DNA from: Shewanella corallii
Lineage (GTDB): Bacteria; Pseudomonadota; Gammaproteobacteria; Enterobacterales; Shewanellaceae
NCBI RefSeq assembly: GCF_023349125.1
Contig: NZ_JAKIKT010000003.1
Location: 456,789-520,788, forward strand
DNA length: 64,000 nucleotides
Direction of reading: 5' to 3'
Shown here: in pieces, positions 56,547-63,908 of the stretch
Layout of the letters: each line of letters begins with the position of its first letter
Position numbering within the stretch: position 1 is the stretch's first letter
The notes under the pieces: generated by a model
The model's input: only the letters and a program-made list of their open reading frames with translations
The model's database searches: none
Told to the model about the DNA's origin: nothing
Position numbers and translations under genes: made by a program

Positions 56547-57746
56547 TTAGAACTTAACACCAAACTGGACGGCACCGCCAATTTCGTCATCCTGGCCAAA
56601 CTCTCCGGCCAAATCTATGGTCACTGTATCCAGCGGAGAAATCCCCAGCCCCACAGTGAAAAAGTCATCATAGTTACCGCTCATATCATTACGGTATCCG
56701 GCACGCAGTTGAACCTGTTCAAAAATATCCAACTCTGCACCAACCCTGGCCCATTGACGTGGCTTGAGGAATGCCTCGTCTGCACCATCGATAACAAAGG
56801 ACTTGTTTTCAATCAGATCCAGATCCAGCTCCAGAGAAACACCAGCCAGGTCTACCGCGGCTCCAGCTGTTATGGTGGGCTCCAGGGTCAGCTTTTCACC
56901 GGCGACGTTAACGATATCCTGAGAGATAAGGTTTCTGGCAACCAGACCAACAAAAGCAGGACCAACCTGAGCATGCAAGCCCACATCAAGGTTAAAGCCC
57001 GTGGTATCAGTCATGTATTGGTCTTCAAAATAGTCGTCGCTGTCGTAGTTACTGATATTGGCAACATACAGGTAGGAGTCCAGACGTTGCACTTTGGGAG
57101 TGACACCAACAGACAGACCACCAATAGCGGGCACTGAGAGCTTGGTCGCGAAGCTGACGGCAATCTCATTAACCGCCACAGCTCGGGCCAGACCCTCAGA
57201 TGCAATATCATTCTGGTCAAATTCACCCGACTCCAATGCTGAGTCGATCAGATTCTCATCTGACTCGGCAAAACTAAAGTCACCCTTGGCCCATAGCTGC
57301 CCGCCCAGAGTGATACCAAAGGCGAGATCTTCAGAAGGACTGTAAAAAGCGAGTTCAGCATTCAGCTGACCATCAATGGTATCGTCGTCCAGCGCTTTAA
57401 GGCTGTTTATCAGGGACTGGGCGTCGGCCTCGGTTGGCGGGTTATTGGGGTCAGGGTTGTTAAACAGGGACTCGAACCTGTCCAACTGATCCTGAACATC
57501 ATCCACACTATCTATAGTGTCATTGTAATCTTTCGCCTGGGCCCGAATGCCCAACTTCAAATAAAAGTCATCGTTATCATCAAAACGTGTCAACAAAGCG
57601 GGGTTAAGGTTGGCACGGGTAAAGTCACCACTGGCTATACCTGTGCCGGCAACGCCTGCACTGCGGGCATCAACAAAGGCATCGGCCATCACTGCTGGCG
57701 ACATCATCAGGGCTATCCATCCTGCCAAAGCTTTTCGGTTCATCAT
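56547..57746 (-). CDS. TraF-like outer-membrane beta-barrel protein (TraF_2 family)
   Basis: 399-residue exported protein. Signal peptide MNRKALAGWIALMMSPAVMA is followed by a FadL-like N-terminal signature (RSAGVAGTGIASGDFTRANL) and alternating beta strands ending GGAVQFGVKF, a typical barrel C-terminus. Marine gammaproteobacteria carry such genes on the chromosome, often labelled conjugal transfer TraF, but no conjugation genes are near, and a role in plasmid transfer is not supported here. Function unknown. Confidence 0.8.
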   Translation of the reverse strand: MMNRKALAGWIALMMSPAVMADAFVDARSAGVAGTGIASGDFTRANLNPALLTRFDDNDDFYLKLGIRAQAKDYNDTIDSVDDVQDQLDRFESLFNNPDPNNPPTEADAQSLINSLKALDDDTIDGQLNAELAFYSPSEDLAFGITLGGQLWAKGDFSFAESDENLIDSALESGEFDQNDIASEGLARAVAVNEIAVSFATKLSVPAIGGLSVGVTPKVQRLDSYLYVANISNYDSDDYFEDQYMTDTTGFNLDVGLHAQVGPAFVGLVARNLISQDIVNVAGEKLTLEPTITAGAAVDLAGVSLELDLDLIENKSFVIDGADEAFLKPRQWARVGAELDIFEQVQLRAGYRNDMSGNYDDFFTVGLGISPLDTVTIDLAGEFGQDDEIGGAVQFGVKF

Positions 57747-57820
57747 TTACTCCATTAAATACCGGCTGCAGACGAACGCCGCTGCAGCACTCCATGTGGG
57801 TCGACCACACTGAAAATAGC

Positions 57821-58267
57821 TCAGAATTCACTGAATTGCCGTGCCATAGCGCGAATTTTCTCAATACCCACATTGTGTTTATTGCGCTGTGCACACAGCT
57901 TTTGATGTTCTGGGTTCTCAGGGTCGCCTATCAATACCAACCTGACTGTGTACCCCATAGCCTGAGCAGCTTTTTGGTAACAAAGGTACTCCCACTGTGC
58001 CAGGTTGGTGTTATCACAGATCACGACAGGTAACCCCATGGCCAACCCATCTATAAAGGCGGCCAAGTTGCGCTGATGATATTCACTCAGGCGTTGTTTG
58101 TTGAAAACATAATTATCGCCCTGATAAAAAAAGGAATCGGTTGAGCAGTATCCCTGGGTACGAACCCGCTGTGCGAGTTCTGGTTCCAGGCTTTCAAGAT
58201 ACTCATTGACCCAGTGAGACTTACCGCTGCCGGGCAGGCCGCGCATAATGATGGCGAGCTTAGACAC
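57821..58267 (-). CDS. Small P-loop kinase-like ATPase (AAA_33 / polynucleotide-kinase type)
   Basis: 148 residues. Walker A GLPGSGKSHW is at about residues 10-19, CDNTNLAQWEY is in the usual second motif region, and an Arg-bearing lid near CAQRNKHNVG completes the fold. This resembles polynucleotide kinase/N4BP2-type phosphotransferases. The start is GTG immediately after the cobB stop with no gap, so it is co-translated with the sirtuin. The substrate is unknown; the pairing hints at an ADP-ribose, NAD or RNA-end substrate, which is inference. Confidence 0.8.
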   Translation of the reverse strand: MSKLAIIMRGLPGSGKSHWVNEYLESLEPELAQRVRTQGYCSTDSFFYQGDNYVFNKQRLSEYHQRNLAAFIDGLAMGLPVVICDNTNLAQWEYLCYQKAAQAMGYTVRLVLIGDPENPEHQKLCAQRNKHNVGIEKIRAMARQFSEF

Positions 58268-58993
58268 TCATACTTCTCCGGAAATACGCTTTCCCTGTAA
58301 AATTTGTTCGACCAGTTGCGGCATAAGCTCACCCGCTTTCCCTGTAAGGTGTAACTGGAACTGGCTATCGCGTCCTGGCTGGGCAAGATTAACTTCAACC
58401 GTATGAGCGCCATGATGATTGGCAGTATCAACAAACCCGGCAGCAGGATAAACCGTACCCGACGTACCTATGGCAATAAACAGGTCGCACTCCTCCAGCG
58501 CAAATTGAATCCTGTCCAATCCAATCGGCATTTCGCCAAACCAAACCACATGCGGTCTCAGTCTGTTTCCGGGGATACAACAGGTACAAAGGTGATTCGG
58601 GCCAAATGGTTCGCTGAGCAGAAATGTCTGACCGGATTGTGGGCAACGTCCCTTCACCAGTTCGCCATGCATGTGCAGCAACTTGTGGGAACCGGCGGTC
58701 TCGTGCAGGTTATCAATGTTCTGAGTCACCAGCAGAAACTCACCTTCAAATTCGCGCTCAAGTTTGGTCAACGCGTCATGAGCAGGATTGGGTTGGACAT
58801 TAGCCTGCATTAACTGCCGCCATCTTTCATTGTAAAACCCTTCCACCAGGGCTTTATCTTTGGCATACCCCTCGGGCGTGGCCACGTCTTCAATATGGTG
58901 GTTTTCCCACAGGCCATCCTGATCCCTGAATGTCTTAATCCCTGATTCAGCGGAGATCCCGGCTCCGGTTAACACCACAATACGTTGATACAT
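58268..58993 (-). CDS. cobB: NAD-dependent protein deacylase (sirtuin) CobB
   Basis: 241-residue Sir2 enzyme. The NAD-binding [20 protein letters not shown] is at about 9-28, the QNIDNLHE and LLHMHGEL motifs include the catalytic His, and zinc Cys residues lie in RCPQSG and [12 protein letters not shown] carries the Tyr-x-x-Arg pair that gives desuccinylase/desmalonylase activity in the bacterial CobB class. It is first gene of a two-gene unit with the P-loop kinase. Confidence 0.95.
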   Translation of the reverse strand: MYQRIVVLTGAGISAESGIKTFRDQDGLWENHHIEDVATPEGYAKDKALVEGFYNERWRQLMQANVQPNPAHDALTKLEREFEGEFLLVTQNIDNLHETAGSHKLLHMHGELVKGRCPQSGQTFLLSEPFGPNHLCTCCIPGNRLRPHVVWFGEMPIGLDRIQFALEECDLFIAIGTSGTVYPAAGFVDTANHHGAHTVEVNLAQPGRDSQFQLHLTGKAGELMPQLVEQILQGKRISGEV

Positions 58994-59239
58994 GACAGTT
59001 CCTTTACCCTGTGCAGGTCTTTCCCTTTAGACTCGAAATTGAATGTCAAAGCGACTTAATACAGCATAACCTTACTAAATGTGTGCTTGATATTGCTATA
59101 TTTTTCAGAAAATTCGAGCAATATGGCCAAATTAAGGACCGATTCAAACTCAAAGGTTTAAGTTTTAAAGTTGACCCCCTATAATGGCTGTCAGTACAAG
59201 AAAGGTGAACCCTTGGGTTCTGCAATCAAGAGACAAATA

Positions 59240-59671
59240 ATGACAGATGGAAATCAAGCGCTGAAAAAAGCGGGACTGAAAATTACCTTGCCACGAGTCA
59301 AGATCCTGGAACTGATGCAAGAACCGGAAAACCAGCACATCAGTGCAGAAGATCTGTACAAGAAGTTGTTGGACATTGGGGAAGAGATTGGCCTTGCGAC
59401 TGTATACCGTGTTCTCAACCAGTTTGACGACGCAGGTATTGTCTCACGTCACCATTTCGAGAGCGGCAAAGCAGTATTTGAGCTTTCTACCCAACACCAT
59501 CATGACCACTTGGTTTGCCTGAGCTGCGGCAAAGTAATCGAGTTCAGTGATGAAGTAATCGAAAGCCGTCAGAAAGAGATTGCCAAAAAACATAACATCA
59601 AGCTGACCAACCATAGCCTCTACCTATATGGTGTATGTGTAAACGACAGCTGTGATCATGGCGATCAGTAG
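59240..59671 (+). CDS. fur: Ferric uptake regulator Fur
   Basis: 143-residue Fe2+-dependent repressor. Start at the ATG at 59240 (MTDGNQALKKAGLKITLPR); the frame is open 23 codons earlier without family similarity. The winged helix contains EEIGLATVYRVLNQFDDAG. The metal sites appear as ELSTQHHHDHLVCLSCGKV and the late CVNDSC Cys pair. The protein is full length. A terminator follows the stop. Confidence 0.96.
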   Translation: MTDGNQALKKAGLKITLPRVKILELMQEPENQHISAEDLYKKLLDIGEEIGLATVYRVLNQFDDAGIVSRHHFESGKAVFELSTQHHHDHLVCLSCGKVIEFSDEVIESRQKEIAKKHNIKLTNHSLYLYGVCVNDSCDHGDQ

Positions 59672-59690
59672 TCCAGCATAATGCTTCTTT

Positions 59691-59718
59691 AAAAGCCTCT
59701 GTTATCAGGGGCTTTTTT
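59691..59718 (+). terminator. Terminator of fur
   Basis: Stem AAAAGCC/GGCTTTT extended with CT/AG, followed by T6. Confidence 0.8.
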
Positions 59719-59924
59719 GTATCTGTTAAACACGAACCCCAACTATCCTCAAGCCTAAAACCTCCCCGGATTGCTGTTCTACTGTGGCCGCAGTAGCAGA
59801 GACTTATAACTATTTCAAGGTAGATGTTAAATTTCTAGATGTTTCTCGTCTTGTTGCATTCGCAACATTTAAGTAGTTTGAACCTGTAGACGTTTAGTAG
59901 GTTTAACTGCACAGAGGGGGATGT

Positions 59925-60236
59925 ATGGCGGAATTGCCCGACTTCGACACCCTGAAGTGGCTGGCAGAGAATGACCCTGCCAAATTGGCCAAACTTCAGG
60001 AAACCCTCACGGAAGAGATAATTAACAGCTCACAAAATAACAGAGCTCAGCTAAGGAGCCTTCATCATCACTATAAAGAGCAGATGAAGCGATGCACTAA
60101 CCCATATCACAGATGTGTCATGTCTATGGCACTGATGCGCGGCAAACTATTTACTATGGCAGCCGCTATCAACAGCCCGGAGGAGTTTCAAGCCCAAAAG
60201 GCATCAGTGACGCCTATTGACAGAAAGCTACAATAG
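59925..60236 (+). CDS. DUF3135 family protein
   Basis: 103-residue soluble helical protein starting MAELPDFDTLKWLAENDPAKL, a typical DUF3135 N-terminus. RCVMSMALMRGKLFTMAAAI is the second conserved block. Strong ribosome binding site GAGGGGG before the ATG. Function unknown. It lies between fur and corA; its stop is 2 bp from the convergent corA stop. Confidence 0.82.
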   Translation: MAELPDFDTLKWLAENDPAKLAKLQETLTEEIINSSQNNRAQLRSLHHHYKEQMKRCTNPYHRCVMSMALMRGKLFTMAAAINSPEEFQAQKASVTPIDRKLQ

Positions 60237-60238
60237 CG

Positions 60239-61186
60239 TCAAAGCCAGCGCTTCATGCGGAAGAATAAATAGGTCCCTGCGGCGCTGGCTAACATCAATA
60301 TCAAAGCCAACGGATAACCATACTGCCATTTCAATTCAGGCATATCACTGAAGTTCATCCCGTAACTGCTGGCAATCAATGTAGGTGGCAGGAACACCAC
60401 AGCTGCAACCGAGAATATCTTAATAATCTTATTTTGCTGCAACCCACTGAAACCCATTGCCGCATCAAGCAGGAAGTTCAGCTTATCAAAAATAAACTGA
60501 CTGTGTGGCATCAAAGACTCGATATCCGCCAACATCTCCCGCAGTTCCTTCATCTCGTCATCTGAAAGGTTACGACGGTAGTAACGCTGAATATATCTAA
60601 GCGACCTTTGAGTATCCAACAGACTCAATCGAATCTTACCGTTGGAGTCCTCCTGCAGAGTGATCATCTTGAACACATCATCCAACTCTTCATTGTCGAA
60701 TACCTCGCGACCAACGTTATCCAGTACGGTATAAACGTCTTCAATCAAATCTGACAGGTAGTCGACCTTGAGGGTGAAAAGTTCGATAAACAGGTCCTTG
60801 GGGCTGTTGACATCAAGCCGTCCCAACCTGAGGTAGTTCCGCAACAAACGAATAAGACCTATGTCCTCTTCCCGCATGGTGATCAGCATATGCTCACGCA
60901 GGTTGAAGGATACGTTAACCGCGCGAACTTCCTGGCCTACACGTTGTGGGAAAAGGCTGTTGATATGCAGACCATCAGAGTTTTGATAAAAACGGGCTGA
61001 CGCTTCAATCTCATTCATATCCTCTTCGTCCGGCAACTCCTCTTCAGAGAAGTTTGCCAGCCAGGCTCGCTCATCATCCTCCGGTCGATACAGATCCAGC
61101 CATATGGTCTCCGGCGGCAAGCAGTCATTCACACTCAGTTCGCGAATGGCCAACTTACGGTTTTCATAGACATATGCAGTGATCAT
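60239..61186 (-). CDS. corA: CorA-type divalent metal channel
   Basis: 315-residue pentameric Mg2+ (also Co2+/Ni2+) channel. The large acidic cytoplasmic domain is followed by two C-terminal helices with the pore motif YGMNF between them (about residue 279) and a basic end RMKRWL. The ATG at 61186 (MITAYVYENRKL) has GGAGG 5-6 bp upstream; the longer open frame to 61267 has no family support. Confidence 0.94.
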   Translation of the reverse strand: MITAYVYENRKLAIRELSVNDCLPPETIWLDLYRPEDDERAWLANFSEEELPDEEDMNEIEASARFYQNSDGLHINSLFPQRVGQEVRAVNVSFNLREHMLITMREEDIGLIRLLRNYLRLGRLDVNSPKDLFIELFTLKVDYLSDLIEDVYTVLDNVGREVFDNEELDDVFKMITLQEDSNGKIRLSLLDTQRSLRYIQRYYRRNLSDDEMKELREMLADIESLMPHSQFIFDKLNFLLDAAMGFSGLQQNKIIKIFSVAAVVFLPPTLIASSYGMNFSDMPELKWQYGYPLALILMLASAAGTYLFFRMKRWL

Positions 61187-61288
61187 AAAACCTCCGGAAG
61201 AGACTTGGGGTTCTACCCCTTCTGGCGGCACTTGCCGCAGACTTAACCGACAATTTTTGCGGTTCAATAAAGCGCGGGATACCTGGAG

Positions 61289-61645
61289 CTAGTTTGCTGA
61301 GACGGTAATGGTCTCCTGATCAGACACTCTGATCTGCAGTCCCTCTACTGTGGTCAGCAAGTTGCCATCTATATCCTTTTTGCGCACCTGGAAAGTATTG
61401 GATTGCCCGGTCGCCGGTGAGGAAACAGTAACATTTACAATTTGATAACCATCATACCAATGCCAGACGCTAACCCCTACCCCTAAAACCAGAATCGTGG
61501 CAAGAAAAGCGATAATCCCATAGCGTTTGAGCAGGGATTGACCCGTCACCATAGCCTGAGGCGCTTCTTTAACTGAGCGCTTACGGGTAAGAAAATGCCA
61601 GGCGATGATCAGCACCAAAGCGGTCAACAGGATCTTGGTCAACAA
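61289..61645 (-). CDS. Small two-helix membrane protein of unknown function
   Basis: 118 residues with hydrophobic helices at about 3-19 and 44-64, a basic cytoplasmic loop between them (TRKRSVKEAP, LLKRYG) and a C-terminal beta-type periplasmic domain of about 50 residues (VNVTVSSPATGQSNTFQVRK). The start is TTG at 61645 with CGGAG 10 bp before; there is no in-frame ATG near. It lies upstream of corA on the same strand. I recognise no family. Confidence 0.65.
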   Translation of the reverse strand: MLTKILLTALVLIIAWHFLTRKRSVKEAPQAMVTGQSLLKRYGIIAFLATILVLGVGVSVWHWYDGYQIVNVTVSSPATGQSNTFQVRKKDIDGNLLTTVEGLQIRVSDQETITVSAN

Positions 61646-61987
61646 AAGGAAACTCCGGCAATACAGAAAAACGCCCTATTCTATCCCTTTGACCATAAAA
61701 AGCCGACCTCTCATTAAGGGGATTTTACCTTTAGTCACAAGGAGTTTGAGGCAAGCCCTGATTATCGGCAGTGATTGGAGATATCGGCCCGGCAAGTGCA
61801 GGGGGCCAGTACTGTACTCGAGTCCCAGGACGATGACAGCCTCCTCTACAGGCTTTGATAGGCTAGTCCGCAGAGTCAACAGTTGGAGTTTTCAGGCAGA
61901 TAGCCAGCATCGATCAAATGCAATCCGGTATGCATTGGCAGAGCTACGACGAAGCCATACGGGCTCCAAATCGCAGGAAACAAAACG

Positions 61988-62017
61988 CAAAAAGCCCCAT
62001 CCGAAGATGAGGCTTTT
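61988..62017 (-). terminator. Terminator probably original to the expanded tRNA-Asp-like unit
   Basis: Stem AAAAGCCTCATC/GATGGGGCTTTT, T-run on the minus strand. It is closely related to the terminator behind tRNA-Asp (63331-63360), with a paired A-T for G-C change, suggesting duplication of a tRNA plus terminator unit. Confidence 0.8.
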
Positions 62018-62033
62018 CACTTAATGTTGGCGG
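62017..62033. repeat. 17-bp direct repeat, copy 1
   Basis: TCACTTAATGTTGGCGG, identical to 63206-63222. On the minus strand it reads as the CCGCCA 3' end of the tRNA-Asp-like gene plus its immediate downstream bases. Confidence 0.85.
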
Positions 62034-62097
62034 GCGAGTGTGGCGAAGCCACAAGCTTGTGAGCGCGAAGCTTTAGCGTAGCTGGGGCGGATTTATA

Positions 62098-63203
62098 CCA
62101 TTCCGCATTAAAGTTCAGTCACCTTCGCCCAGTCTCTGGTGCACATCTTTATCACTCGCTTTGTACTGCTGACGAAGTTGTTCCAAGCCTGACTGCAAGC
62201 ATCTACTATGTCCTCATATCCTCTGAAACATCGATTAGCGAGATGATGTTGGCGCAGCCAACTCCATACCTGTTCGATGGGGTTTAGTTCCGGGGAATAG
62301 GGCGGCAATTTGAGTATCGACAAGTTGGGGATATCAACTGCAATATCATTGGTATGCCAGCCTGCACTATCCATTACCACCACGGCATGTCGTCCAGGTT
62401 TAGTTCGATTAGCGATCAGTTCCAGGTGCTGGTGCATGATGTCCTTATTAACAAAGGGGGTGATAAGCGCTTCAGTTTCTCCCGTTGCAGGACAGACTGC
62501 GCCGAAGAGGTGTGCATATTCAAACTGCTGCTGTTTTAGCGCTCTGGGTCTACTGCCTTTCGGTGCCCAGAGTCGTGTTGTTGTATTTTGCTGGCCGAAT
62601 CTGGCTTCGTCCTGAAACCAAATATCAATCTGGTGTGGTTGTATATGAATCGGTGTGTGAAGGATCGTTTCCAGAGGAAACTTTTTTAAAAGCGTCCTGC
62701 ACGCCCAGAGTCTGTTTTGGATGCCTGGAGCGGCTGGTTATCCAGCTGAATCCCATGCTCTTGAGTAGCTTGTAGATATGATTGAGGTGATACTCGACAC
62801 CAAACTCATTCGATATGTATTGCTGGATATCTGCCCCGGTTAGCCTGCCTCCCTAATCCGATTGTGCTTTGAACTCAATATATCTGGCGAGTGTCCGCTT
62901 TTGATCATTGGACAATGATGGTTTCTTGCCGGGCCGCTGCTTATCTTCAAGCCCTACGAGCCCTTGTTCAAGATAGTTTGAGACCCATGAGTTGACGCTG
63001 GATCTTGCCACCTTCAACTGGTTCGCTACTTGGGTGCGATTATGGGATTGCAAAAATAGGGATACGGCGAGTAACCGCATACGCTTGTGGGGATTCTTTT
63101 CTTTTTTAGAGAGGCCAAGCAGGCTTTCGGCAGTTTCAGATTTCATGGGCCAATCATAAGTGTTGAGTTGCCTACTATTAGATCAGACTTCAATGCGGAT
63201 TGG
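62098..63203 (-). mobile_element. IS630-family insertion sequence, degenerate (1106 bp)
   Basis: Ends CCATTCCGCATTAAAGTTCA and (right, read inward) CCAATCCGCATTGAAGTCTG form imperfect terminal inverted repeats. TA flanks each end (62096-62097, 63204-63205), the IS630 target site. It encodes one transposase, now broken, and is inserted just downstream of the tRNA-Asp-like gene of the rRNA operon. Confidence 0.9.
62108..63146 (-). pseudogene. IS630-family transposase, broken by a stop and a frameshift
   Basis: Reading from 63146, the N-terminal helix-turn-helix part (HKRMRLLAVSLFLQSHNRT, SSVNSWVSNYLEQGL) runs to an in-frame TAG at 62853-62855. The same frame then continues GGRLTGADIQQYISNEFG to an A6 run near 62690, where a +1 shift is needed to continue into IDIWFQDEARFGQ. 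The last part (62108-62437) has the DDE catalytic segment VVMDSAGWHTND and PPYSPELNPIEQVW. About 345 codons in total, the usual family size. Not functional as written. Confidence 0.88.
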
Positions 63204-63205
63204 TA

Positions 63206-63222
63206 TCACTTAATGTTGGCGG
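63206..63222. repeat. 17-bp direct repeat, copy 2
   Basis: Identical to 62017-62033; overlaps the CCA end of the tRNA-Asp-like gene and abuts the IS630 right end. Confidence 0.85.
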
Positions 63223-63313
63223 AGCGGACAGGACTCGAACCCGTGTGCCTTCGGCACGCGTAACAGGCCGACTTTCTCTAAACAAAGAGTCTAACCAACT
63301 GAACTACCGCTCG
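63217..63313 (-). tRNA. Expanded tRNA-Asp-like gene (97 nt), probable pseudo-tRNA
   Basis: Same framework as the intact tRNA-Asp 57 bp upstream, with identical D-loop side, CCGCTCCGCCA end and T-loop TTCGAGT, but 20 nt longer. About 16 nt inserted after the D-arm form a hairpin (GACTCTTT/AGAAAGTC, one mismatch). The anticodon loop is enlarged to 11 nt (CTGTTACGCGT) on a perfect stem TCGGC/GCCGA. The T-stem stays paired (ACGGG/CCTGT). The first acceptor pair is a C-C mismatch. It lies beyond the rRNA operon terminator. Not a standard tRNA; function doubtful. Confidence 0.65.
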
Positions 63314-63330
63314 TGTAATTCTGAAAATAC

Positions 63331-63360
63331 AAAAAAGCCCCGTCATTTCTGACGAGGCTT
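63331..63360 (-). terminator. rRNA operon terminator after tRNA-Asp
   Basis: Stem AAGCCTCGTC/GACGGGGCTT followed by T6 on the minus strand, 10 bp after the tRNA-Asp CCA. Confidence 0.9.
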
Positions 63361-63369
63361 CGTTGTAAG

Positions 63370-63446
63370 TGGCGGAGCGGACGGGACTCGAACCCGCGAC
63401 CCCCGGCGTGACAGGCCGGTATTCTAACCAACTGAACTACCGCTCC
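63370..63446 (-). tRNA. tRNA-Asp (GTC)
   Basis: 77 nt including encoded CCA. Acceptor GGAGCGG/CCGCTCC, anticodon loop CTGTCAC on stem CCGGC/GCCGG, T-loop TTCGAGT. Nine bases after the 5S gene, as distal tRNA of the rRNA operon. Confidence 0.97.
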
Positions 63447-63455
63447 ACTAAATTG

Positions 63456-63575
63456 GCGCTTGGCAATGACCTACTCTCACATGGGGAAGCCCCACACTAC
63501 CATCGGCGCAGCTGCGTTTCACTTCTGAGTTCGGAATGGGATCAGGTGGGACCACAGCGCTATTGTCACCAAGCA
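63456..63575 (-). rRNA. rrf: 5S ribosomal RNA
   Basis: About 120 nt. Conserved segments GTCCCACCTGA, CCGAACTCAGAAGTGAAACG and GCGCCGATGGTAGTGTGGGG are present, and the ends pair as GCTTGG/CCAAGC. Exact ends are by analogy, within 1-2 nt. Confidence 0.95.
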
Positions 63576-63741
63576 AATCTGTTGACTTGTCTCTTGAACG
63601 TCTGACGGCATTGTTGCTGCACTCAAATGCTCACATAGCGCTGCTATGCTCCGCTTTTCGTTTGCCACGGCTTTGTCAGCCGCCCAATATCCTGCGTCAA
63701 GGAAGTCTAAATTCGGAAAGCTAATATCTAGCAAGAAAATA

Positions 63742-63817
63742 TGGTGGTCGCTACTGGGCTCGAACCAGTGACCCCCTCCTTGTAAGGGAGGTGCTCTCCC
63801 AGCTGAGCTAAGCGACC
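63742..63817 (-). tRNA. tRNA-Val (TAC) located between 23S and 5S
   Basis: 76 nt with encoded CCA. Acceptor GGTCGCT/AGCGACC, anticodon stem CCTCC/GGAGG with loop CTTACAA (anticodon TAC), T-loop TTCGAGC. It stands about 90 bp after the 23S end and 166 bp before 5S, an unusual site for a tRNA in an rRNA operon. Confidence 0.95.
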
Positions 63818-63908
63818 TGGGATTCTTTATGCTGTTTGAGTTCGACTTCAATCAAGTCTTGTATTCTATTCAAGGTTCTAACCAGTAAGGAAACCCTTTT
63901 GGGTTGTA

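Larger units (their letters stand above)
61646..62097. other. Decayed interval between the small membrane protein and the IS630 element
   Basis: About 450 bp without a supported gene. It contains a terminator (61988-62017) and one copy of a 17-bp repeat (62017-62033). A 64-bp GC-rich, hairpin-prone stretch abutting the IS has repeated AGCTTGTG/GAAGCTT-like words. Short frames on both strands were inspected and resemble no family. Confidence 0.5.

Noticed and set aside
56547..57746. Conjugation system suggested by the TraF-like gene
   Set aside because: No other transfer, pilus or relaxase gene is nearby; the protein looks like a chromosomal outer-membrane barrel.
61605..62024. 139-codon plus-strand frame before the IS630 element
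   Set aside because: Runs through a terminator and antisense to the start of the small membrane protein gene; very basic low-complexity product without family resemblance.
62680..62700. Programmed -1 frameshift at the A6G run of the IS630 transposase
   Set aside because: Continuing into the conserved DDE part needs a +1 shift, not -1, and there is also an upstream nonsense codon, so mutation is the simpler explanation.
63369..63605. Short plus-strand frame beginning MAERTGLEPATPGVTGRYSN
   Set aside because: It is the complement of tRNA-Asp and 5S rRNA; this well-known spurious peptide arises from antisense tRNA sequence.
63519..63851. Minus-strand frame across 5S, spacer and tRNA-Val
   Set aside because: It overlaps structural RNA genes and has no protein-family character.
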